The notes under the pieces were generated by a model. The model was not told where the DNA came from and did not search any database. It worked only from the letters and a program-made list of their open reading frames with translations. From Caldilineaceae bacterium (GTDB taxonomy: Bacteria; Chloroflexota; Anaerolineae; Caldilineales; Caldilineaceae): a stretch of DNA of 64,000 bases. This document shows, one piece after another, positions 57,143 to 64,000 of this stretch. The translations under genes and the position numbers were made by a program. The stretch spans positions 1-64,000 of the forward strand of contig JACKBA010000025.1 in assembly GCA_020634815.1 (NCBI GenBank), in the 5' to 3' direction. The first letter of the stretch is position 1. Each line of letters begins with the position of its first letter.

Positions 57143-59008
57143 ATGGCAAATCCCACTGGTAAAGTCGCTATCTTGATTGTCAACGGAGGTCATACCAGCA
57201 GCGACGATCGCTGGATCCGCCTTTGCCTGGAGCGGATCGCAAGGTTTACCGTTTACCCGGAATACCATATTTATCTTTGGAACAACCGGCTTGGCGCACC
57301 GCAACTGGATACGTGGCTTCTGGCGCGGCCCCGGCTGACCTTGCTCACCGCCGCCCCATACGAGCAACTTCACCACCCATACCGAACGCCTCTACAGCGG
57401 CTCTATCACCAGGCCAGAGAAGAAGGCGCAACGTATATCGTTACCCTGGACAGTGACGCCCACCCACTGAAAGCCGGCTGGTTGACGCCGCTGCTCGCAG
57501 CACTCGGCGAGGGTGCTGCGTTGGCCGGAGTCTGGCGCGACGAGATGGGTTCTGCCATCCGCCCCTATGTTCACCCGTGCTGCCTCTGCACAACCGTGGA
57601 TTTCGTCGAACGCCACCAACTTCGTTTCGACTTCAACGATGCCGGTCAGCCGCCTTCCGACAATCTGTCTCACTTTACCTGGGTTGCCGAGGCTGAAGGT
57701 CTGCCTATCCGCAAACTGACGCGCAGCAATCGGCGATCTTTCCACTACCTGATGGGCGCCATCTATGGAGGCCTGATCTATCATCACGGGGTGAACAGCC
57801 GGGAGCCGGTAAGTGATCGCATTAGCGCCAAGGGGGATGCCCAGAACAATCACTTCAGTAAACTGCGGGATGAGGCAGCAACGCACCTTTTCAACGACGA
57901 TGATAGCTACCTCGGCTGGTTGCGCGGCGAAGATGCACCAGCGGGATGCAGTGACCTGTTCGAACAACTAGATCAACTTGCCCTGTATACTGCCGTCGGC
58001 GGAGGAGAAAAGGGGCCAAGACTGCATCGGGCGAAAGGAGTTCTGCTTGACCAATTCAGAAACGGGCGCGATCTGCGCACCTGGAAAACGCTAATCCGCA
58101 GCCATCTTCGTGAGACACCGGTAGTTGGTGAACTGTTGACTCGCTTGGCGGGAAGAATCCGCGATCCCCGCAAAGAAATATCGAAGTTCGTTACCAATCC
58201 ATTTACGATGGAAGATTTGGCTCCGCCATCTGCGCATGGCTGGACGATTGAGAAACCGCCGGATTATGTTGGAATTGGATCGCCAAAGGCCGGCACAACC
58301 TGGTGGCACGCGCTGCTCCTTGAGCACCCGCAAGTGGCGCCCAACCGCACCAGGCGAAAAGAGCTACACTACTTTGAGCACTTTCAACACACTGGGATGA
58401 CTCCAGCGCAGATTGAACTGTACCGACTTGCCTTCGCCAGCCCGCCAGGCGCGATCTGTGGTGAGTTTTCGCCCACCTATCTGGCGTACCCACACTGTAT
58501 CGAACATCTGGCGACCGCTGCCCCCGAAACAAAGATCATCGTCATCCTGCGCAACCCAGTTGACCGCTTCATTTCGCACTTGAACCACCTCAAGAGGGGT
58601 CCACGCCGGCATAGCATGTCTCAAAACATGAGTGAGCAGCAACTAAAGGTATACGACACATTCTCGTGTTATAGCGAGGCAACATTGCACAGTCTATATA
58701 GTGTCGGCCTTGCTCAGCTTTTTCGCCATTTTGACCGGAAGCAAATCCTGATCTTGCAGTTTGAAAAGTCTGTGGTAGATCCGCCGGGCGAACTGGCGCG
58801 CACCTACAGCTTCCTTGGGGTTGATAACCGGTATGCGCCAAGAAACATCACTGCTCCGCATAATGTTCGCCCCTATGTGATCGCCAAACCCTCCGCTCAG
58901 GAGCGCGCCAGACTGGCCGCCTGTTTTGCCGATGATGTGGCACGGACCTGCGCATTGTGCCCGGAGATTGAGTTGAGTCTGTGGCCTGATTTTATGCACC
59001 AAGCATAA
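57143..59008 (+). CDS. glycosyltransferase-sulfotransferase fusion protein
   Basis: A 621-residue protein with two enzyme halves. Residues about 1-260 are GT2-like: VAILIVNGGHTSSDDRWI, YIVTLDSDAHPLKAGWL (DSD metal motif), PSDNLSHFTW and a His-rich HYLMGAIYGGLIYHH segment. Residues about 370-621 are a sulfotransferase: PAPS loop VGIGSPKAGTTWWHALL, RKELHYFE, GEFSPTYL and the 3'-phosphate motif IIVILRNPVDRFISHL. Joining sugar addition and sulfation in one chain suggests that the sugar is sulfated as it is added. ATG 57143 has no clear ribosome site. Confidence 0.83.
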   Translation: MANPTGKVAILIVNGGHTSSDDRWIRLCLERIARFTVYPEYHIYLWNNRLGAPQLDTWLLARPRLTLLTAAPYEQLHHPYRTPLQRLYHQAREEGATYIVTLDSDAHPLKAGWLTPLLAALGEGAALAGVWRDEMGSAIRPYVHPCCLCTTVDFVERHQLRFDFNDAGQPPSDNLSHFTWVAEAEGLPIRKLTRSNRRSFHYLMGAIYGGLIYHHGVNSREPVSDRISAKGDAQNNHFSKLRDEAATHLFNDDDSYLGWLRGEDAPAGCSDLFEQLDQLALYTAVGGGEKGPRLHRAKGVLLDQFRNGRDLRTWKTLIRSHLRETPVVGELLTRLAGRIRDPRKEISKFVTNPFTMEDLAPPSAHGWTIEKPPDYVGIGSPKAGTTWWHALLLEHPQVAPNRTRRKELHYFEHFQHTGMTPAQIELYRLAFASPPGAICGEFSPTYLAYPHCIEHLATAAPETKIIVILRNPVDRFISHLNHLKRGPRRHSMSQNMSEQQLKVYDTFSCYSEATLHSLYSVGLAQLFRHFDRKQILILQFEKSVVDPPGELARTYSFLGVDNRYAPRNITAPHNVRPYVIAKPSAQERARLAACFADDVARTCALCPEIELSLWPDFMHQA

Positions 59009-59017
59009 GAGAATCGT

Positions 59018-59713
59018 ATGATTGTCTCACACAAATACAAGTTCATTTTTATCAAGACAGCCAAGACTGCGGGCACATCGACCGAAATTGCGCTCTCCAG
59101 GATCTGTGGCCCAGACGATATCATCACGCCATTCATGATTTCCGAAGATGAAGAACTCAGAATGTCAATGGGGGGACGCGCTCCTCAGCATTACCTGCCC
59201 AAGCCGAGGGACCACAGCGTCAAAGGCTTGATCCAATGGGTCTGGACCCGCAAACGAAAACCATTGCTCATGAGCCATTCTTCCGCCCAAGAGATCAAGG
59301 CACATGTAGGAACGCTGGTGTGGGATACCTACTTCAAGTTCTGCTTTGAGAGAAATCCGTGGGACAGAGTAATCTCTCACTACTATTTTAGGCATCAATC
59401 AGAGCCTCGTCCTACACTGGCGAGGTATGTGGCTGCGCAAAGATTTCGCCGTCTTAAGCGCGCTGGGATCGATCTGTACACAATCAATGGCGTAGTCGTA
59501 GTGGACAGAATCTGCCGTTATGAGAACTTGGCCGCTGACTTGGATGCTGTGCGAAGGCAATTGGGGATTCCAGAGGCTTTGGAATTGCCGTTCGCAAAAT
59601 CACAATTTCGCCTCGATCGGCGAAGCTATCGTGACATACTGGACGATGATCAGAGAACGAAGATTGCGGAATTCTTCAAGGACGAGATCAATCTGATGGG
59701 ATATGAGTTCTAG
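59018..59713 (+). CDS. sulfotransferase family 2 protein
   Basis: A 231-residue sulfotransferase of the Sulfotransfer_2 type: N-terminal KFIFIKTAKTAGTSTEIAL (PAPS loop), KFCFERNPWDRVISHYYF (3'-phosphate motif), and RYENLAADLDAVRRQLGIPE near the C-terminus. Codon usage is visibly more A/T-rich than in the left half of the window, as in the next genes, which suggests a separate origin for this part of the island. It starts nine bases after the fusion gene. Confidence 0.87.
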   Translation: MIVSHKYKFIFIKTAKTAGTSTEIALSRICGPDDIITPFMISEDEELRMSMGGRAPQHYLPKPRDHSVKGLIQWVWTRKRKPLLMSHSSAQEIKAHVGTLVWDTYFKFCFERNPWDRVISHYYFRHQSEPRPTLARYVAAQRFRRLKRAGIDLYTINGVVVVDRICRYENLAADLDAVRRQLGIPEALELPFAKSQFRLDRRSYRDILDDDQRTKIAEFFKDEINLMGYEF

Positions 59714-59739
59714 CGTTGTCATTGCATAGGAGAATTCGT

Positions 59740-60735
59740 ATGCTGGTATTTGTGACAAGTGTAGTGCATCCAGACAACTGCTATTCATACGAAAAGATCT
59801 GGCAATTGTTGAACAACACGCTCTATTCTGTTTGTAGTCAACAGGATCAGGACTTTCGGGTCATTGTGATCTGTGGCAAGCAGATGCCCCTCTTCCATCA
59901 CGCAGAACTCATCAATCGTCACACCGAGTTCATTGTGGTCGATTTCCCCGGTGATTTAGAAGCGGCAGCAAACAACTTCAAGCGTCTGGGAAATCTATCG
60001 CTACCACCCGATGACGTGTACTGGTTCAGGAACCCGGCGAATGCTGATTGTGAAACAAAAACCGGGGTGCGCAGCCTGGTTATACAAGTCTTGCGTCGAA
60101 AAATCGGCGTGCGCAGCCTGGCTCGTCAAGTGCTACGTGGAACAGAAGACCCAGAGGAAGTTCATTCAAAAGAGCGCCGGATTGCCCTGTCCCTATTCAG
60201 GGTAGACAAAGGGTCAAAATTACTGATCGGTATACTAGCCGCAAAAAAGTACACCCCTGAATACATGTTGATCTTTGATGCCGATGACTATGTTGGCAAT
60301 GATATTTCGGCCTATGTAAACACTCACCCGGGCGAAAATGGCTGGATAATGGCGTCTGTTTACAAAATGGAGGGTGACATGGTAGCCCCAATTTATGCAC
60401 CCTATACGGTTTGTGGAACGGGGAATATCTTCAGCTTCTCTTTGCTAATGGAGGATATATCGCCAAAAGTATCGGAAAAAAGTACACAGAACGAGTTATT
60501 TGAACACGTCGATTCTGAATTTCTTATGTTCATTCTCGGCACCCATCGGCAGGCCAGATTGTATTACGAGCAAAAAGGTCGTCCATTGCAAGAATATCCA
60601 TATAGAAGTGCTGTCTATTTGGTTGGACACGGTGAGAATCATTCGGAAAGAATCCCAAGGCCACGCGGGTGGGAAAAAAGTCGAGGAATGGTTCCTGTTT
60701 CGCCAGAATTGAAACGCTATTTCAACATTGTATAG
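59740..60735 (+). CDS. glycosyltransferase-like protein
   Basis: A 331-residue protein with the order VTSVVHPDNCYSYEKIWQLL, FRVIVICGKQMPL, MLIFDADDYVGNDISAYV (DAD-D metal motif) and EFLMFILGTHRQARLYYEQK. The pattern resembles putative rhamnosyltransferase-like GT-A proteins, but the family match is weak. ATG 59740 has GGAG upstream. A 14-residue duplication interrupts the N-terminal half. Confidence 0.65.
   Translation: MLVFVTSVVHPDNCYSYEKIWQLLNNTLYSVCSQQDQDFRVIVICGKQMPLFHHAELINRHTEFIVVDFPGDLEAAANNFKRLGNLSLPPDDVYWFRNPANADCETKTGVRSLVIQVLRRKIGVRSLARQVLRGTEDPEEVHSKERRIALSLFRVDKGSKLLIGILAAKKYTPEYMLIFDADDYVGNDISAYVNTHPGENGWIMASVYKMEGDMVAPIYAPYTVCGTGNIFSFSLLMEDISPKVSEKSTQNELFEHVDSEFLMFILGTHRQARLYYEQKGRPLQEYPYRSAVYLVGHGENHSERIPRPRGWEKSRGMVPVSPELKRYFNIV
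60064..60147. repeat. 42-bp imperfect tandem duplication inside a glycosyltransferase gene
   Basis: Units 60064-60105 and 60106-60147 encode GVRSLVIQVLRRKI and GVRSLARQVLRGTE. The frame is kept. Confidence 0.7.
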
Positions 60736-60787
60736 TTCGATCGATAAGCCAACTGCTTGAGCTCGGAACCAACCGCACGGAGGCAAA

Positions 60788-61582
60788 GTGGCTTTCACAA
60801 GATATTTGAAATACGTGAGACGATTTAGGATCGATCTGACGAAGGCAATCTGTCCGATTACACGGAAAGCCCTCAAACAGATGCGATTTGAACAACTGAA
60901 AAACAGTGTCAACCGCTCAGAAAGATATCGTTACGTATACATCAATAATCCAAAGACCGGTTGTAGCACGCTAAAGACCGCCTTAGTCGAACTGGAACTA
61001 GGCGACGCAAAACACTCCATCGATCTATCTGATCCTCGCTCCATCCACGGTGAGCCGTCACCCTTGCGCCAGCATCCACCGATCTGGCCATCACCGACGC
61101 TTAGCCGACTTGTGCAGCAGGGATACACTTTTGTCAGCTTTACTCGCAATCCCTATACCCGGCTGGTCTCTTGTTATCTTGATAAGATCGCCAATAACGT
61201 GTTGGATTGGCCCCTTATTTTTCACGACTTGCCCAGCCAAAGGCAACCGGAGAGTTTCGCTGAATTCGTTCACCAAATCGTGCCTCAGGCGGACCTGGAA
61301 ATGAACCCTCATTGGCGACCGCAGGTTGCGAATCTGCTCTTTGGCCAAATCCCCTACACCTTTATCGGTCGATTCGAAGCTTATGCCGAGGATTTCGTGC
61401 GCGCATTTGCAGCAATAGGCGTGATCGGCGAGGCTGTGCCTAAGCTCCGTCACCTGAACAAGAGCCACTCTCAAGGTGTTGACCTGAGTGAATTCTATGA
61501 CGAAGAGTTGCACACGTTGGTTTATCAGCGCTACCGGGCGGACTTTGAGGCATTTGGATATGCCTATGCTTTACCTGAGTAA
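60788..61582 (+). CDS. carbohydrate sulfotransferase-like protein
   Basis: A 264-residue sulfotransferase: PAPS loop YVYINNPKTGCSTLKTALVE and 3'-phosphate motif FVSFTRNPYTRLVSCYLDKI, a form close to the animal CHST/NodH-like Sulfotransfer_2 families. An N-terminal basic helix precedes it. GTG 60788 has GGAGG six bases upstream. Its TAA overlaps the ATG of the next gene (TAATG). Confidence 0.87.
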   Translation: MAFTRYLKYVRRFRIDLTKAICPITRKALKQMRFEQLKNSVNRSERYRYVYINNPKTGCSTLKTALVELELGDAKHSIDLSDPRSIHGEPSPLRQHPPIWPSPTLSRLVQQGYTFVSFTRNPYTRLVSCYLDKIANNVLDWPLIFHDLPSQRQPESFAEFVHQIVPQADLEMNPHWRPQVANLLFGQIPYTFIGRFEAYAEDFVRAFAAIGVIGEAVPKLRHLNKSHSQGVDLSEFYDEELHTLVYQRYRADFEAFGYAYALPE

Positions 61583-62376
61583 TGTATAACTGTCTGATAA
61601 TGGGTTCTGGACGCAGTGGCACCAGCATGGTGGCTGGCACCCTGGCACGTGCCGGCTACTTTATGGGAGCGCAACTCTATGAGCCACGGGCGTCCAACCC
61701 CAAAGGCTTCTATGAAGATGTCGAGGTCAACGCCATCAATGAGGAGATTCTTGCGTCTGTCACGCCCTGGGTGCCGCCCAGTTTCCGACCGGGTCCGGTA
61801 TACAGTTCTTTGCGCCGCACACTGTTCCGCGGAAAACCTGGCGCCGGCGAGCGGTGGTTGTCTCAAGTGCGTCCGGGTGTCCCCATGCGATCAACGCCGG
61901 AAATCGATGCACGAATCCAGCGGCTTATACAGAACAAAGTATACTGCTTGAAGGATCCCCGCTTCTGCTACACCTTGCCACTCTGGCGGCCCTGGCTAGA
62001 GCAAACGCGTTTTATCTGCGTGTTTCGGGAACCGACCATCACGGCGGCCAGCATGATGAGCGAGCTGCGAGCGGTTCCCAAATTGGCCTCGCTAAAGCTG
62101 GGCTATGCCGATTGTTTGCAGATTTGGCAGTTGATGTATAGCCATGTACTGGATATCCATCGCCATCTAGGCGAATGGCTATTTTTACACTACGATCAAG
62201 TATTGCACGGTACAGCCCTGGATACACTAGGCACATTTCTGGACGTTGCCCCAGACTGGACATTTCCCGATCCACTGCTGCAGCGGACGCAGCCAAGGTG
62301 CGAAGCCCCTGAATCTATAGACCGGGTATACAAACAACTGTGTGCCCAGGCAAAGTACAACCAGGAATTACGATGA
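61582..62376 (+). CDS. sulfotransferase-like P-loop protein
   Basis: A 264-residue protein with CLIMGSGRSGTSMVAGTLAR as P-loop, ASNPKGFYEDVEVNAINEEI, YCLKDPRFCYTLPLWRPWL and ICVFREPTITAASM, the order seen in the Sulfotransfer_3-like/cyanobacterial sulfotransferase group. Coupled by overlaps at both ends. Confidence 0.82.
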   Translation: MYNCLIMGSGRSGTSMVAGTLARAGYFMGAQLYEPRASNPKGFYEDVEVNAINEEILASVTPWVPPSFRPGPVYSSLRRTLFRGKPGAGERWLSQVRPGVPMRSTPEIDARIQRLIQNKVYCLKDPRFCYTLPLWRPWLEQTRFICVFREPTITAASMMSELRAVPKLASLKLGYADCLQIWQLMYSHVLDIHRHLGEWLFLHYDQVLHGTALDTLGTFLDVAPDWTFPDPLLQRTQPRCEAPESIDRVYKQLCAQAKYNQELR

Positions 62377-63095
62377 GAAGCTTTATCATCTTTGGACAAG
62401 GGCGAAGTGGCAGCAAGCTTCTTGTTCACTTGCTTAAGTCCCACCCTCAGGTCCAGTGCGATGGAGAAATACTCGGCAAGAGAAATTGGCGAGGGGCAAA
62501 AAAGCTACCATACTGGCTTGTGCGTCGGTATCCGGTTCCCTACATCCTCTGGAAAGCCGAAAGGTGTACTTATGATGTGTATGGTTTCAAATTGTTTGTA
62601 CACCATATCACAGAAGCATCCAGAACGATTCATGCAGTCCTCGCTCGCGACTGGCAAATCGTTCACATCCAACGCCGTAACCTCTTTGACCAGGCAGTGT
62701 CAAGAGCGGTAGCGTCTACTACCATGCACTGGGGTGGGTTTCAACGGCTCAAAGACCCCGATACCACCTATCTCACTATTCCACCAGAACGAGTACTTGT
62801 CATAGCTCAAGAGTATGTCAAGAATAGGCAGAGAATCCTACAGGTTTTAGCAAGTGTTCCCTATCTTACCGTCACCTATGAAGATGATCTGCTTGATGAG
62901 GCATCTCGAAACCGCAGTTGCGGGGCAATTTTCCAGGCGCTAGGCGTCGAACAGCGTCCGGTTTCATCCACCACACAACGCAGTTGGAATCGGCCCTACA
63001 GTGAATTGATTGCCAATTATTCCGAATTGCTGGACTTGATGGAAACATCCGAAGCTCAGGCGTTACAGGCTGAATGGCGACGTCTTTTTGATTGA
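62373..63095 (+). CDS. sulfotransferase family protein (Stf0-like), paralogue of the 40885 gene
   Basis: A 240-residue sulfotransferase: IIFGQGRSGSKLLVHLLKSH (PAPS loop), YGFKLFVHHI, QIVHIQRRNLFDQAVSRAVA (3'-phosphate region) and the C-terminal RSWNRPYSELIANYSELLDL. The RRNLFDQ and RPYSE blocks are shared with the 40885-41571 product, at the other end of the island. ATGA overlap with the preceding gene. Confidence 0.83.
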   Translation: MRSFIIFGQGRSGSKLLVHLLKSHPQVQCDGEILGKRNWRGAKKLPYWLVRRYPVPYILWKAERCTYDVYGFKLFVHHITEASRTIHAVLARDWQIVHIQRRNLFDQAVSRAVASTTMHWGGFQRLKDPDTTYLTIPPERVLVIAQEYVKNRQRILQVLASVPYLTVTYEDDLLDEASRNRSCGAIFQALGVEQRPVSSTTQRSWNRPYSELIANYSELLDLMETSEAQALQAEWRRLFD

Positions 63096-63096
63096 T

Positions 63097-64000
63097 ATGA
63101 CTATTCACATCACCGCCACAATCTGCACCCACAATCGGGCAGATATGCTTTCCAGCGCGATTCAAAGCTTGCTGTCACAGACTTTACCACCCGAGCACTA
63201 TGAGATCATTGTGGTAGACAATCATTGTACAGATGACAGCGCAGCGCTCGCAAGGGCATGGCAGGACCGTGTTGGACATGAACGGTTGCGATTGTTGCAT
63301 GAACCACGCTTGGGACTTTCTCATGCCCGCAATACAGGGTTGCGAGCAGCCACGGGGGAGATCATCGCATTCATGGATGATGATGGGGTGGCCGAAGCGA
63401 GTTGGTTGGCTGAGCTGATGAACGCGTATGATGCTTTCCCTGATGCCTGGGCAATCGGTGGGAAGATCGTACCTGCTTGGGAGGGCAATCGGCCTTCCTG
63501 GTTGATCGATAGCCTGCTGCCGCAGCTTTCCATGCTTGATCTCGGTGACACAGCGCACCTTCTCGAGAAAGAAGAGATGTTGTTTGGTGCAAATTGCTCT
63601 TTCAGGCAGTGTGCGTTTGAAGAGCTTGGTCTGTTTCGCACAGATCTGGGTCGACATGCCGATCAGATGTTGGGTAGCGAAGAAACCGAATATCAGAAAC
63701 GCATCCTCCAGCATGGCAAAAGCGTGGCCTATACGCCCCATGCAGTCGTGCATCACTGCGTAGTGGCTGAACGTCTGCAAAAACGCTACTTTGCTCGACT
63801 CGCCCATGGCAAAGGGCGCACCAGTGCGATACTTGCGATGACCGATCCTTGGCTGCGGAGCACGATCGTCCGCCGCATGGCGCGGGGCGGATTGGGCGTC
63901 GTCTGGCATTGGCTCATGCTGGCATTTCGTCCCTATGATGAACGCAGACAATTGCAATGTATGCGTGTGACTGCACACTGGGTAGGATTCACATCAGAAG
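63097..64000 (+). CDS. glycosyltransferase family 2 (3' end outside window)
   Basis: The frame is open from ATG 63097 to the window edge (301 codons). The GT2 domain is clear: ITATICTHNRADMLSSAIQS, EIIVVDNHCTDDS, GLSHARNTGLRAATGEIIAF, MDDDGVAEASWL (DxD), MLFGANCSFRQCAFEELGLF and GSEETEYQKRIL (catalytic base region). Position of the end and any C-terminal domain is unknown. It lies two bases after the preceding sulfotransferase stop, so the operon continues beyond the window. Confidence 0.9.
   Translation, partial: MTIHITATICTHNRADMLSSAIQSLLSQTLPPEHYEIIVVDNHCTDDSAALARAWQDRVGHERLRLLHEPRLGLSHARNTGLRAATGEIIAFMDDDGVAEASWLAELMNAYDAFPDAWAIGGKIVPAWEGNRPSWLIDSLLPQLSMLDLGDTAHLLEKEEMLFGANCSFRQCAFEELGLFRTDLGRHADQMLGSEETEYQKRILQHGKSVAYTPHAVVHHCVVAERLQKRYFARLAHGKGRTSAILAMTDPWLRSTIVRRMARGGLGVVWHWLMLAFRPYDERRQLQCMRVTAHWVGFTSE

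Noticed and set aside
57093..57161. Small 22-codon frame before the GT-sulfotransferase fusion
   Set aside because: No ribosome site, no homology, and it overlaps the start of the real gene in another frame.

Overview
The window is a GC-rich bacterial chromosome segment. Its left half looks like ordinary housekeeping DNA of a Chloroflexota-type organism. This placement is inference from protein flavour only: a divergent GalU-like enzyme, a CehA/McbA-type PHP hydrolase, and glutamate synthase with a glutaminase propeptide. No 16S rRNA is present. There are no rRNA or tRNA genes and no CRISPR array; the one stable RNA gene seen is a tmRNA.

Region 1 (1-25.6 kb) holds: the end of an iron-sulfur protein; tmRNA with promoter and terminator; a Tat/lipoprotein GH3 enzyme; a DinB-like protein; an MFS carrier; a tight ppa-GNAT-methyltransferase-YjbQ run; glutamate synthase gltB and gltD separated by a DUF433/DUF5615 toxin-antitoxin-like pair; two large secreted, membrane-anchored paralogues of unknown function flanking a YbjQ-family gene; a PHP hydrolase; a FAH-family enzyme with a GalU-like gene; an Asp/Ser-rich repeat protein with a DUF5666-like end; and a three-part membrane phosphodiesterase fusion.

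Region 2 (about 26.3-30.4 kb) is a block in which every recognisable gene is broken by many single-base frameshifts: the 3' part of a GMC oxidoreductase, an MscS channel, a potassium channel whose TVGYG filter is still legible, and the 3' half of a GH13 enzyme. The block begins and ends inside genes whose outer parts are intact, so a stretch of poor consensus sequence is at least as likely as biological decay. Intact icd, a metallo-beta-lactamase-fold hydrolase and a membrane protein follow (31-34 kb).

Region 3 (34.2-64 kb, continuing past the window) is a dense plus-strand island of glycosyltransferases and sulfotransferases, mostly with 4-base ATGA or TGATG overlaps. It opens with an SsuBCA-like ABC importer translationally coupled to a 929-residue protein with adenylation, carrier and LpxL-like acyltransferase domains. 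A second protein of the same plan (fatty-acyl-AMP ligase, carrier, LpxL-like domain; 1005 residues) lies 8 kb further on. The island also encodes seven sulfotransferase domains, at least nine glycosyltransferase domains, a polysaccharide pyruvyltransferase and a GH130-like beta-propeller protein. A TIGR04325-type methyltransferase is split by an IS3-type element, and excising that element restores the frame exactly. Two fragments of ABC ATPase genes (43.8 and 56.8 kb) mark what look like the heads of a second and third module. The inferred product is a sulfated, possibly pyruvylated and acylated surface glycan or glycolipid; its structure cannot be read from sequence. The A-T-acyltransferase fusions and the module organisation are the most promising candidates for an undescribed system.
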